Part shown: positions 25,681 through 36,735 of the stretch, in pieces
Layout of the letters: each line of letters opens with the position of its first letter
Numbering within the stretch: position 1 is the first letter of the stretch
Translations under genes and position numbers: made by a program
Assembly (NCBI GenBank): GCA_944548615.1
Contig: OX155980.1
Location: 42,751,601 to 42,815,600 of the forward strand
Direction: 5' to 3'
DNA length: 64,000 nt
Source: Micropterix aruncella
Lineage: Eukaryota; Arthropoda; Insecta; Lepidoptera; Micropterigidae
The notes under the pieces: model-generated
The model's input: only the letters and a program-made list of their open reading frames with translations
What the model was told of the DNA's origin: nothing
Databases searched by the model: none

Positions 25681-26331
25681 TTAAATAAGGAACTTTTTTA
25701 AATCTGATTCCGATCGGATAGTCACAGCTGGTGAAGTAGGATTTTTCCTGATAAAAATCTTACACCCTTTCACCCAGGTAAATGCGAAGCCACGCTCCTT
25801 TGCTAGTGATTTGACTTTATTGAGTAGCATTTTATTCTCCAAAGTAAGATGATCGTTGACGAAAATCCTTTCACTACCCTGTAGGTTAAGATTACTCGAC
25901 GTAATGGTGCACTTCTTTGCAGCAGAGACGAAGTCATCTTTTAAGTACCTGTTGTGCACCGACACTATAATGGTCTTCTTTGTCCTATCATTTCTCATGG
26001 GGACTCTAGCCACATAGTTGATTTGCTCCTTTGGAATTGAGCACTTGACGAGGTCGCCAATTTTTGACACAATTGAGAAAAGATTTTCTGATGGGGAGAG
26101 TGGCACTCCTTTTATCTCGATGTTATTCAAGCGAGACCTTTGTTCACTTTCATGTATAGCACTTTCGATCTTCTCAACACGCTGTTGCAGGGTTATCAGG
26201 TCATCCTTAGTTCTGCGGAGGCCTTGCAACTCACGGTCAACCTCTGAGATCCTACTTGACAAGGACTCCACAGCCTGATGAACGAAGTCCACAGAGGTCT
26301 TCACTTCAGCCAACTCAGACTTCATCGACAT
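25681..26331 (-). CDS. LINE ORF1 (coiled coil plus FP25K/L1-ORF1-like domain)
   Basis: A 216-residue frame. Residues about 1-70 are a heptad-rich coiled coil (VKTSVDFVHQAVESLSSRI, LITLQQRVEKIESAIHESEQ). From about residue 75 comes NNIEIKGVPLSPSENLFSIV, VARVPMRNDRTKKTIIVSV, IFVNDHLTLENKMLLNKV and FTWVKGCKIFIRKN, the pattern of the FP25K C-terminal/LINE ORF1 RNA-binding family. Such proteins coat the element's RNA. No N-terminal zinc finger is seen, although many relatives carry one, consistent with 5' truncation. Confidence 0.8.
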   Translation of the reverse strand: MSMKSELAEVKTSVDFVHQAVESLSSRISEVDRELQGLRRTKDDLITLQQRVEKIESAIHESEQRSRLNNIEIKGVPLSPSENLFSIVSKIGDLVKCSIPKEQINYVARVPMRNDRTKKTIIVSVHNRYLKDDFVSAAKKCTITSSNLNLQGSERIFVNDHLTLENKMLLNKVKSLAKERGFAFTWVKGCKIFIRKNPTSPAVTIRSESDLKKFLI

Positions 26332-26403
26332 ATGTAGGTATTGGAAAACACCAAGAGTACCTCTGCTTGCATGATATTGCGACTGCCTTAGGTAAGACTA
26401 GAA

Positions 26404-28219
26404 TGTTTGTTTATATTAAGTAGGTATATTGTAGTAGTAGGTGTATTGGAGTATTATGTTTATAACATACATGGTTCACTTGAAATGAAATAAGAAATTT
26501 GAAAATGGGCATTTAAATGAATATTCCATTTTCAGTGTTGTAGTTTTACCTTCTAGCAATTAAGTGGGTATTGATAGGTATGTACTTGTATCATATATAC
26601 TACTCACTACTATTTTTCGACGAAATGGTAGGGATTTCAGACAAATTAATACTTAGGTATTTAAGGTATGTTAGCACGAATATCATAGTTAGGTACGGTG
26701 TGTGAACGATGAATTATTTTTATTAAATAGAAAAAAACTATAATAAATAATAATATAATTATCATAACTTTAATTACAATTGTATATGTGGGTTTAAACT
26801 CACTTACCTATCGCAGAAACTAAATAATTCTATAAGAGCTTATGTAACTACGCTCGATACACGTCTCTAGGTAACGGACGTAAAACGACGCGCGACGGTC
26901 TGCTGTGCGATAATTTATATATTTTTTCAGTCTTTTTTTACCATGGCAGTCCATGAAAAACATATTTCTGTGTTTCAATTAAATGTGGCTTTCAGAATAC
27001 ATCTTTTTTCATACTGATAACTCTTATAATTAAAAAGTAAACTTCGTAGGTATATGTAAAAAAACATGTGAATGAATTTTGGATTTTACTGATAATAATA
27101 ATACTATAGGTGAGATAATGATATCCCACTTGCCCTATTACTTATAGTCCAAGAAATATAGAAAGTGACGCGCGGCGGAATCAAACTCCCACCCCCTCCC
27201 CCCGCCACCCGGTGGTATCCGATAGCTTCCAGTCTAAATCCACCCAGAACCACCTATGAGCCTTTAATCACAAAATTCAGGGTACATCGCACTAAATTCT
27301 CAGCTAGCTCACGTGAATCCCCGCTAAAGGGAGATTTCCCAGCGGAAGACGTCACGGGCTTTGGATAAGGCCCATCGACTGACTCACAGAATGCGTGATG
27401 GTCTATATGCACTAAATGTTTGTAGAGATAGCACGCGTCAACAACCGTCAAGGGCCGAAACGAAGATTTCGTCAATTGTATTTTGTTTAAACGAATATTG
27501 TTATAAAAACCTCAATCTCTTAATAACGTTAATGTTTTACTTCAGTTGGGAAATGGGTTTGTTTATAAAATATATTTTTAAAAGTCCCCCCACTGCTTTT
27601 AGTTCTTTTTAGTTCACATTTTGTAATGACAGTGGTTTTTTAAATTATGCCTTGTTGACGGTCGGCGCGGCACTGACTAGAGCTAATATCAGGACTTTAC
27701 ACAGTCTACTGAAATAACAGGAACGATTATGCTGAAACTGATGATTATCTGTTACATGTATGCGAGCTATACGAATACCAAAGATATGTAATTCAGAAAT
27801 GCATGTATAAATAAACGATCAGAAATATCGCGCCCAAGAGAATCTGGAGTTAGTATAAATTAGAAGTCTGAGGTAAGACAGATCGAGCTGACTGCCTTCG
27901 ATCTACCTTGATAACCCGAAGAAGACTAATTGGTAGACATGCCGAGAATACAGTATAATATTACTGAGTCACATCTTCGATTGCCGACCTAGGACTTAAC
28001 GAAGACTTATGGTGATATTGCGGTAATAATCATCGAGCTGAAGAACATCAACTGGATGTATAAAATCGAAGACTATCGCGGTCGTTTGACATTATAAATA
28101 GGATAGAAAACGAATTTACCGCGTGAAATTTGTAGCACCCGACGTTTCGGTGACGTTGCAGCCGCCATTGTCAAGGGTAGACTAAAGAGTTGTCAATCCG
28201 TTGTTTTACGGTGATAACA
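26404..28219. other. No gene recognised; repeat shards
   Basis: AT-rich with a C-rich patch near 27180-27215. Around 28126-28180 there is a short piece (CACCCGACGTTTCGGTGACG and following) of a type common in dispersed insect repeats. No coding region is supported. Confidence 0.4.
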
Positions 28220-28409
28220 CTGTGCGCAGACCGTCCAGGAGCGCCAGAAGGTTGATTCCTAGGGGAAACTAGCCCTAAGGCCAGAGTCCTGCCTGGGCTC
28301 GCACTTCATGCGTGGACGCCGCGGGATAGGTGTTGACCCGTGAGTGTGACCAACCCTGAACAGAATGTGTCTTCGTGGCCAACTCAGCAAGGGCCCATTA
28401 ACACCCGAC
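28220..28409 (+). mobile_element. GC-rich dispersed repeat, copy C (3' third)
   Basis: Matches the last 190 bp or so of copies A and F: CTGTGCGCAGACCGTCCAGG, GTTGATTCCTAGGGGAAACT, CCTGGGCTCGCACTTCATGC, GGTGTTGACCCGTGAGTGTG, ending GGGCCCATTAACACCC. The upstream two thirds are absent. Confidence 0.8.
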
Positions 28410-28526
28410 GATACAGTTCTAATTGCTGTTTTGCAGTACCTACTGCTGTTTTGAATCACAGTGTAAATATAACTATCAGTGTGACAATGCCTTTATTTAC
28501 CCGAAATGCCGCCGTCAAGTTAGGTT

Positions 28527-28567
28527 CTTCCTTTCCTGCGGGTAGTAGCTACTCGCAGGAAAGGAAG
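28527..28567. repeat. 19-bp hairpin with 3-nt loop
   Basis: CTTCCTTTCCTGCGGGTAG / TAG / CTACTCGCAGGAAAGGAAG, 18 of 19 pairs. It is too short-looped for a typical microRNA precursor and more likely a transposon-derived structure. Confidence 0.85.
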
Positions 28568-29159
28568 CGGGGAAGAATAATAGTAACCCACTAATTATAA
28601 GCAGGTTCGACAGCATAAACAAGGTGCCTGATTTGATACAAGAACATTAAAACTATTGATAGCTACTTAGAAATCCAACGTGACAACTGATTTAAAATTG
28701 GCTGTGAAGGAAGAGTGCATCTAAAGTATGGCGCCTCAAAGCGTGGAATTTTAGGAGATACGGAGTATAGCGTTACAGGCTATAGGACGATCGGTGCGGC
28801 GTTTCCGTCGCTTTAACGACCCGGTGCATGGCTCCGGTTCCGAGCAGTTAAACGCGTGAATCACCGCTCGTTTCGTGAATCACCCCTTCCACCGCTCGAC
28901 ACCGTTGACTCACACCCCAGCGGGCACGTCGCATGTCAAAGGTGAAGAAAAACAATAATTTAAAAAAATGAAAAACACGGCTGCCCTTACAAAAAGTGAA
29001 CTGTTGTATTTAGAATAGAATAAAATAGTTCGGGCTGAAAAGCACCTTTTTTTAAGAGAATAAAGTTCGCCCTACTCCCTGTGGCAGATATCTTGAAACG
29101 ATCGCGCGCCACCGCTGTTTAGTCGGTTGCCCTCGGTGCTCAAGTAATAAAAAGGTTTT

Positions 29160-29370
29160 TTTGCGTTAGCTCTTGTACATAGAGCTTGTTATTGTACTCA
29201 CCCTCATTGAAATGGTTCCAAATGATTTTTTGTGTAATATTTAGCTCCCGGGCAATCAAAACAGTTCTTACATGACGGTCGGACTCCATGATTTTATCGA
29301 CATTTCCGAAAATTGGTCTTTCAGAGCTCGGTGTATCTTTGACATCGAAATTACCGGAACGGAATCGTCA
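29160..29370 (-). pseudogene. mariner transposase N-terminal fragment
   Basis: Minus-strand translation reads FRSGNFDVKDTPSSERPIF, GNVDKIMESDRHVRTVLIAR, EMNITQKIIWNHFNEGEYNN and KLYVQELTQKN. This is the mariner helix-turn-helix region (FD.KD.PRSGRP...DKI......D....I...L.I...T....L...G...K...W.PHELT..N). Neither the catalytic domain nor the TIRs are nearby. It ends where GC-rich repeat copy D1 begins. Confidence 0.75.
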
Positions 29371-29388
29371 AAACCAAAATTACCCGTA

Positions 29389-29911
29389 ACTGTCAACCAC
29401 ATCGGGCGAGCCCGTTACCTCACAAAGTTTTAACGACATTAGATCGTTCTGTCTCCCTTGAGGTGAGCGCAGAAGACTTGGGACGAAATACAATCCACTG
29501 TCTAGTTACGCCACCTGCCCGTCAGAGGCCAACGCCTTACGGCGAGGCACCAGAAAAGGTACCAAGCGGGCAGCCTCGCCCCCTGACTACCAGTTTGAAA
29601 GGATATCTCCGTCTGGAATTAACCTTCAGTATACGTCCTGCCTCCCAACTGGTTCCAGGATCGAGGTCGTTTGCGCGGTCCTCTCCCTTATAAAGCGGTG
29701 ATACGGTGTCTACCGAATCTATCGCGGACCACGGCATCCTTTGCCCGGCTTATGCACCCGGGATCGGGTGGCCAAATGGTCGTTTTAAGAGCAGTTGGTA
29801 TAAGGTTAACAACTACCCCCACTCTATAGGAAACATTACTGTTTCCAGACTCCCCCAGCTGTTAGTCAGAATGCACCCGATGATTGACGCCTAGGGGAGA
29901 CTGTCTCGCAG
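29389..29911 (+). mobile_element. GC-rich dispersed repeat, copy D1 (3' truncated)
   Basis: Carries the family start (GTCAACCACATCGGGCGAGC) and runs through CTTACGGCGAGGCACC, CGCGGACCACGGCATCC and TAGGAAACATTACTGT. It lacks about 170 bp of the 3' end before copy D2 begins in the same orientation. Confidence 0.8.
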
Positions 29912-30630
29912 GTCGACGACAACGGTCTAACCCATCACCCCAGGCTGGTATAACGATATGTAATAGTTTTTTCAGCCGTGGGATGAGCGTAGAAGACTTG
30001 GAGACAGGACAATCTACTGTCTAGCTCACTAGCAACCCGTTAGAGTCTGACGCCTTACGGCGAGGCACCGGGAAAGGTGACTAGCGGGCAGCCTCGCCCG
30101 TAACTACCAGTTTTGGTAGGATATCTCCGTCTGCAATTAACCTTCAGGATAACTCCGTCCTCCCGACTGGTTACGGTTACCGAAGTCGCTTACGCGACCT
30201 CTACCTGTTGTATTACAGCGGTAATTCAATTAGAATTTATCGCGGACCGATGCGTTCGTTGCCTGTAGTGGCACACGGGATCGAGTGGCCCAAGGTCATT
30301 TTAATACCGGCATGACAACAGGTCAATATTCACCCCCACTGCTTAGGAAACAGTATATTTCCATAGTCTCCAGGCTCCTTCAGCAATTAGTCAGAATGCA
30401 AACCGATTGGCTTCGCCGAATGGTGCGCAAACCGTCCAGTGGCGCCGGAACGCCATCCCGCCGGGATAAACCGATCCACCAGCTTTGAGGCCTGAGATGC
30501 AGGAGTCTGGCCCGGGTTGGCCTTCCACACGAGAAGGCTTCTGAATAGGAGCTGAATCGTGAGTTGAGCCAATCCGAGAACAAAGTGGATCTTGTGGCCC
30601 AAGCTGCACGAAATCGTTCGCCACTGGGTT
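29912..30630 (+). mobile_element. GC-rich dispersed repeat, copy D2 (variant subfamily)
   Basis: Starts GTCGACGACAACGGTCTAAC and keeps the landmark order. Its 3' part (CCTGAGATGCAGGAGTCTGG, TTCCACACGAGAAGGCTTCT, GTGGCCCAAGCTGCACG) differs from copies A, E and F and matches copy G at about 48 kb, defining a second subfamily. Confidence 0.8.
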
Positions 30631-30642
30631 CGTTACAATTGG

Positions 30643-30783
30643 CTGTTGCAACTACAGGTGTCAACTACAACGGGTGAACCCGTCCAGTGGCGGATACATA
30701 TGGGGGCGCGGGGGTCGCCCCCCCCCCCCCCTTGAAGCGTCGGTCCAGCACCAAACGCGATTCACGCCCGCGTATCCATCTAT
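30643..30783 (+). mobile_element. GC-rich repeat stub D3 and CAGTGGCGGAT-type element end
   Basis: A family start (GTGTCAACTACAACGGGTGA) is broken after about 40 bp by CAGTGGCGGATACATATGGG followed by a G/C-rich palindromic stretch and a poly-C run. CAGTGGCGGAT with a G/C palindrome is a common type of DNA-transposon terminus, but no partner end was identified. Confidence 0.5.
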
Positions 30784-31439
30784 TTGGGGAGCTAATAGAC
30801 CCAGTGCCGTTGGGCCATTATGACCCATGCGTTAGGGTCGGCCCAACTGACAGCTAAGCACCCATCCGGTAGCTTCCACGCAGACGTGCGAACCCGGGTA
30901 GGACTGTGCCTGCGGGCCAGTTCCCCTGAAAATCGCTCTGCGGCGGTTTGCGCACAGTGCGGCGTCAGCCAATCGACTATGCATTCCGACTGATAACCCG
31001 GGGCGCCTGGAAACGGCTTTGTTTCCTAAAGAGCGGGGATGGTTGTTAACCTTACGGTGACTGCTTTTGAAATGACCAATTCGGCCACCCTATCCCGAGT
31101 GGTAGGCGGGCAATGGACGCCGTGATCCGCGATAGATCCGGTAGATACTGAATCACCGTTACGTAAGGCAGAGGACCGCGCAAGCGACCTCGCACCCGTA
31201 ACCAGTCGGGAGGCCGAAAAAATCTGGCCTAAACTGGTAGTAAGGGCGCGAGGCAGCCCGTTGTTGCAAACCCATTGTCTCGCGGTAAGGCGTTGGCTTC
31301 TTACGTGCGAGTGGCGTAAGTAAACATTGGACCGTTTCGTCCCAAAGTCTTCTACGCTCATCTCACGGGCGACAGAACGATCCATATCGTTAAAACTTCC
31401 TGTGGTGATGCTTTCGCTTGTTGTAGTTAACACCTCCAA
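30784..31439 (-). mobile_element. GC-rich dispersed repeat, copy E (full length, inverted)
   Basis: A 656-bp copy in the opposite orientation to the neighbouring D copies. It starts (minus strand) TTGGAGGTGTTAACTACAAC and ends TATTAGCTCCCCAA. It is flanked by GTATCCATCTAT at 30772-30783 and GTATCCATTTAT at 31440-31451, a 12-bp duplication with one mismatch. A 143-codon minus-strand frame starts in the right flank (31457-31026) and covers part of it; in the other copies that frame is broken. Confidence 0.88.
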
Positions 31440-31451
31440 GTATCCATTTAT

Positions 31452-32336
31452 ACGCAATGTATTCGTCAGTCGAGTAGTTGTACCTGCAAAGTTAGCATAT
31501 TAGCCTATGCATGTGACTCGATGATTTGTTACACCCATACTCCATAGCTCAAGATGTCTTTTAGCGCCTCCCATTGAGTATTTTCTGTATCCGTGGCTGT
31601 GCCAGTCACGGCAGAAAGCAAGAAAAATCTTTTTCAAAATTAAAATAATGTAAAAAAATAACTGCGTTTAACGATGATGCGTTCAAGATTGCCTAATTTG
31701 GCTGTAATATCAATAAAAGAGAACGTCTTAAAATACATAGATACTCACGACATTATTTCAAAATTTTCAAATAAAAAAGCTAGAAGAGTTGAAATTTTAT
31801 AACTATGTTCAGATTTTTAAACAGCATTTAAACAGTAGTTTTAAATTTTTATTTTTACCTATTTCATAAATATTTTTTAAGATACGATGCCGAGACAAAT
31901 AACCGACAAGCGAGAAAACGAGGGAAAAATAGCAAGCAACATTAAATTATTCTATAATTTGTACTTAAGTTAAATTATTAAGGACCTATAATTGTTATGT
32001 ATTACGAGTTTGCTTTTTGTCGATTTTTCCAGATAGAAGCAGTGCTTCCCTTATTTACAAAATCAAAGAGGCGATTCATTGGTTTCGCCCACAGGCGCAT
32101 AATCGGCGCGGCACTGATCAGGAGAGGACCATAAAAAGTATTCACATTTTTATCCGCTCGCCATTATCATAGAAAAACTGTAAAATATGCCGTAATTTCT
32201 TTTTGCTGGTGTCCATCTTTGGCGCGCACTCCAAAAATAACTAAGGTAACCACTCATAAAGCTGTCACAGAATTCTTCAGTACGAAATCTCATGTTTCTA
32301 ACGCCATCTAGCGTAATCCGGTCGCACTTATACAAC
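31452..32336. other. No gene seen
   Basis: AT-rich sequence without recognisable coding or repeat features. Confidence 0.4.
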
Positions 32337-32345
32337 GCGAGATAC

Positions 32346-34678
32346 CTTATGCCTCATTTAGACGCTCGCCTCGTCTCGACTCGCGTCTCGTGTAGCGCCT
32401 CGTTGCGAGATGCTCGTGCACGAGTGTGGGCGCGAGCGAACTACTGTTTCAGTCGGCGTTGGACCTCGCAACATGAATGACGTAGAGACCGTTACTGCAT
32501 CAGCATAACATTAATAACGTTAATAGTTCTGTCACATTCGTAGGCAGATGATAAAAACTTCTCCATTGGTTCATAGGCAAACCAGATTGGCTTGTAAATA
32601 TCATCAAAACTTGCACCGGACCTTATAGATAGATATTTTCTTGCGACGCATGTGCATCCGCCAAGAGTTTGTTCAAAATCTGACTAATTCTGACTTATGC
32701 GTCATTTACTTTCTGGTTATCTTTATGATTAATATGTTTCGGGTCCTAAAGTACTGGTTCCGATCTATAACTTTCTAAAAGAAAATAACGTTTTGTTTTT
32801 GCCCTCCATAACGCTGAACTAACTACATATGCGGCCCACTCCTTCAACGGCTTAGTAAGCAACTGAAACGACGCGAGCGTGTAAACAGCACGCTCGTGTT
32901 CGCCACGAGTCCCTTTGTCTCGCGTCCAAAAACCGCCACCGAGGTCAACGCCGCTTGCGAGCGACCACGAGTGGCGAGACTACGCGAACGTGCCGTTTAC
33001 ATGCTCGTGTTCGTGCTATCTCGCGTAGGCTCGTGTTAGCTCGCACGATCATGTCAATGAAGCATTATGCCTCATTGGCGATTTTTTGGACGAGAGACAA
33101 AGGGACTCGTGGCGAACACTAGCCGTTGAAGGAGTGTGCCGTATACGTAGTTAGTTTAGCGTTATGGAGGGCAATAACGAAACGCTATTGTTTTTAGAAA
33201 TTTATCGGTCGGAACCAGTACTTTGGAACTCGAAACATATTAATCATAAAAATAGTGAATGAAGCATAAGTCAGAATTAGTCAGATTTTGAACAAACTCT
33301 TGGCGGTTTTAAAAACAAAGAAAAATTCATCAATGGCCTAATTTCGGATGCACATGCGTCGCAAGAAAATATCTATCTATAAGGTCCGGTGCAAGTTTTG
33401 ATGATATTTACAAGCCAATCTTCTTTGCATGGAGAAGTTTTTATCATCTGCCTACGACTGTGATAGAACTACACTTGCGAGCAACTAAATCGACTCACCC
33501 GGAAAAAACCGACTCAGTGCGGAAAAAACTTATTTTTTTCAAAAATGGCTAAGTAGATCCGTACAATTATATATTATTTTAAACCCTTATTTTGTTAGCT
33601 GTCCGTTAATACCATTATCATGAAAATTCGCTTAGGTTTTTTTTTAATTAAATAAAATTTAAAAAGGGGAGTCAAATGGATTTTCAGGAGTAAAAAACTG
33701 GAGATATTTAAAATTAAATTGAAACGAAAATGCAAATCTAAGAAGGAACGGTAAATAAATTAATATTTAGTGTTACCCCCCCCCCCCCCCCCCCCTTGCC
33801 CAGATGACAGCTCGCGAGCGGTTCCTCAACGTCCTGATCAATGTTTTGGTCAAGTCTTGAGGAATCCCATCCCATACCTCTAACAACGCTGTCTTGAGCT
33901 CGTAGATATTAGAAATTGCCGGATTTCTAGCTAGGACTCTTCGTTTCAGCTCGTCTCACAAATTTTCGATGGGATTCATGTCTGGACTGAGAGCTGGCCA
34001 GTCCATCGTCTCCAAACCAACTCATCTAAGAATCGCCGAGTGATACACGCTGTGTGACACCGTGCATTATCGTGAATTAACAAAGAATTTTTTACAATAA
34101 ATCCTTCATACGGTATGACATGATCCAGAAGAATAATTTGATACAGCGTTCAGCATTCAGGCCTTCTCTCCGACCTCCCCCTGGTACGAAAACGAGGTTG
34201 GACCTTCCCTCTAAAGAAATGCCAGCCCACACCATGCAGGAAACGCCGCCGTATGAGACTGTTTCAGCGAAGCAGCACTGCGAAAATCACTCACCTGCAG
34301 GACACCTGGAAACCCAGCCTATTCTGTGGCTGCCATACAGACACATTCTGCTCTCGTCAGTAAATAAAACTGACCGCCATTGCATCCAGTTAGTCATTTT
34401 AGAAAAAAACTGGTTTTTATCCGAACTGAGGGGGTGAGTCGATTTCGTTGCTCGCAAGTGTATTAACGTTATTAATGTTATGTTATGCTGATGCAGTAAC
34501 GGTATCTACGTCATCCATGTTGCGAGGTCCAACATCGACCATTGATCATGATACCGACTGAACGCTTGGCGAGCGTGTAAACAGTAGTTCGCGCCCACAC
34601 TCGTGTACGAGCATCTCGCGACGAGGCGCGACACGAAACGCGAGACGAGACGAGGCGAGCGTGTAAATGAGGCATAAG
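32346..34678. mobile_element. Large foldback (inverted-repeat) element
   Basis: The left arm (from about 32346 to 32900) is the reverse complement of the right arm (about 33090-34678 without the Tc1 insertion). Ends are CTTATGCCTCATTTA and AAATGAGGCATAAG. Arms include CGTCTCG-rich ends, CAGCATAACATTAATAACGT and AGATGATAAAAACTTCTCC in the left arm, with the complements in order in the right. CGAGATAC flanks both ends (32338-32345 and 34679-34686); a preceding G is also shared, so the duplication is 8 or 9 bp. The element is about 1.34 kb without the insertion. No transposase is visible and the superfamily is unresolved. Confidence 0.88.
33472..34460 (-). mobile_element. Tc1-like transposon with degraded transposase
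   Basis: Inserted in the right arm of the foldback element. TIRs CACTTGCGAGCAAC...TCGACTCACCC occur at 33472 and, inverted, up to 34460, each flanked by TA. Minus-strand translation shows WRSVLFTDESRMCLYGSHRI with the DE block, then after frameshifts METMDWPALSPDMNPIENL, DELKRRVLARNPAISNIYEL and VWDGIPQDLTKTLIRTLRNR, the DD34E domain and C-terminus of Tc1 transposases. Several frameshifts and stops and a C homopolymer at 33776-33796 show that it is dead. Confidence 0.88.
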
Positions 34679-35305
34679 CGAGATACAGGTTAGTAAAGCC
34701 ATCTATTGGAAAATAATGGATTTATTTTTACTACACTTAATATTTAGTATTTAGTTCACTTTAATGCGTAAAGGTTTTTCTTGTTAGCTTGTTATGTTTT
34801 CTGCCTTTCTCATTTTCTCTGTTTCATGTTTTCAATTCACGGCAAAGTTGAGAACGAGATTTCCTATTTACTAAAGCAATGGTTTTCAACCGGTGGGTCG
34901 CGACCCCCTGGGGGTCTCGAAGTGACTCCCGGGGAGTTGCAGGCTATTTAACAACAAAAAAAATAAATATATATTTTTAAGTTATCTAATATGCCAACAT
35001 TTACCGCTTCGGAAGAAAGACATATTTATTGTGTTTTGCTATTGCTTTTACAACACTTTATGTTGATCAAAGATGGAAACAGTTAGTCCGGTGAGCAGGG
35101 GTTTTTTTTTTTACCTAGTCATTTCATACGATGCCATATAGCGAATGACGAAAAATACCGTCAGCTGATCCAGTAGCGGTGGAAGCGAGTGTGAGATGCT
35201 GAGGAACATGTCCAGAAAAGTTTTTTACAAAATCATTTTAGACAACCTGATTTTTTCCCCAAGCATTAAAGACGTCAGATAATATTTTAAAATAATAGTC
35301 AGCTG
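34679..35305. other. Gap with hAT-like terminus
   Basis: At 34880-34925 the sequence CAATGGTTTTCAACCGGTGG then GTCGCGACCCCCTGGGGGTC closely resembles the 5' end of a widespread group of hAT elements (CAGTGGTTCTCAACC..GG.GGTCGCGACC). No matching 3' terminus or transposase was found. Confidence 0.5.
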
Positions 35306-35836
35306 GGCCGTAAAGGGGAGATTACACGTCAGCTGGGTGCGAGAACTTGTAATAAAAATATAGGAAATAAAATTATTTATAACCGATTGAAAAAAATTCA
35401 CATGAATTTGGAGTATAGAAATATGAAAATGACAATCAGCTGCACTTATAGTGGGGGAAAGACCCTCAGCCGAAGCAAGAATGTATGATTGCACTCACAT
35501 ATCTCTACGACGTGCGAAGTTTTCAATGGTTCGACTGACGACTTATCCCCTTACGGGCAATCAGCTGAGGAATATTTTCACGTTTCTATTTATGAATTCT
35601 ATAAGATTTATAAATTTCAAACGGCCTTTCAATAAACTACCGAAGATTCATGTAAGTAAAGCGGCAGCATTATATATGATTAATAATAATATAGAATATT
35701 GGGGTTCATTAAATCGTATTTGAATTAATTTATTATCAATATAATGTTTATATTTTTATTATATAATCAAGATATAATAAAAATATTTATTTATATGTAA
35801 ACACGCCCAGCTGACGTGTATTCCCCCTCTATGGCC
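35306..35836. mobile_element. 531-bp element with about 31-bp inverted repeats
   Basis: The left end GGCCGTAAAGGGGAGATTAC, ending ...GTCAGCTGGG, pairs with the right end CCCAGCTGACGTGTATTCCC, ending ...CTATGGCC. Interior is AT-rich with a 90-codon plus-strand frame at 35451-35723 (FKRPFNKLPKIHVSKAAALY) that I do not recognise. No clear target duplication is seen. It abuts the LINE beginning near 35880. Confidence 0.65.
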
Positions 35837-36735
35837 GAAAAGTGAAGTAAAGTAGTAAGTAAAGTTCAAAGGCAAATCAAATGAGTCGGCACTACACATG
35901 GTGGTGCACAAAATAGAATCGGCTCTAACAAATAAGCTGTCGACACTTGACGACTTTATAGACATAGAAGGGACTTTTGACAAAACCATGCACAACAGCA
36001 TAAACCACGCCCTACAGGAACTTAAGGTGGAACCAGTTACCATAAAATGGATCACGGAGCTGGTTAGCAAAAGGGCGATCCAGATAGTGATGAATACTAA
36101 CTACCACAAGAGCGAAGGTAATTAAAGGAAGCCCCCAAGGAGGGGTTCTATCATAAAAACACTAAATGAAAGGGGTTACACTACTATTGGTTATGCCGAA
36201 GACCTAACAATAAGGTGTGACGAACATAAATTGTCAGTAAAACCGAAAAAGACAGAACTCATCCTCTTCACCAACAAGAGAAAGTTACCAGAACTACAAG
36301 TATGTACCAAAATTATTCAACACCAAACTCTCCCTATCAACACAAGTGATATATCTGGGAGTGACTGGGAGTCATCCTTGACAGTAAATTAAACTGGGCG
36401 AGTCATACCAATGCCAAAATAAAGAGGGCCTGCCTAACTTTTTGGCAGTGTCGGAGACTAGTGGGGAAAAAATGGGGTCTCAACCCAAAAATCACACTAA
36501 GTACACATCAGTTATTAGGCCCTCTCTGACTTATGGATCAGTTGTATAGTGGCCCAGAACACAACTGACCACAGTGAAAGCGAGACTCCAGAGCCTGCAA
36601 CGCTTAGCGTGTGTAGCAGCCACTGGATGTATGAGAACCACACCATCGGCCGCACTAGAGTACCTCCTAAACATGAGACCTCTGGATCTTGTCATCCAAG
36701 AGGAGGCTAAGACAGCCGCTCTAAGACTAAGAGCA

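Larger units (their letters stand above)
22172..26403 (-). mobile_element. Nearly complete jockey/CR1-like LINE
   Basis: Minus-strand non-LTR retrotransposon. It has an ORF1 with coiled coil and RNA-binding-type domain (25681-26331), a 430-bp spacer, ORF2 with apurinic-type endonuclease and RT (25247-22350, one in-frame TAG), a 3' UTR and an (AAAAT)n tail at 22172-22197 read on the minus strand. A readable extension of ORF1 reaches a stop near 26403, so the 5' UTR or N-terminus is probably truncated. I could not find matching target-site duplications. Low decay suggests a relatively young copy. Confidence 0.88.
28410..29388. other. Intervening DNA with hairpin and mariner shard
   Basis: Contains the strong hairpin at 28527-28567 and the mariner remnant at 29160-29370, both listed separately. 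The rest is unrecognised. Confidence 0.4.

Noticed and set aside
31026..31457. 143-codon minus-strand frame over GC-rich repeat copy E
   Set aside because: It begins in the flank outside the element and is broken by stops in the other copies; treated only as a possible echo of coding sequence.
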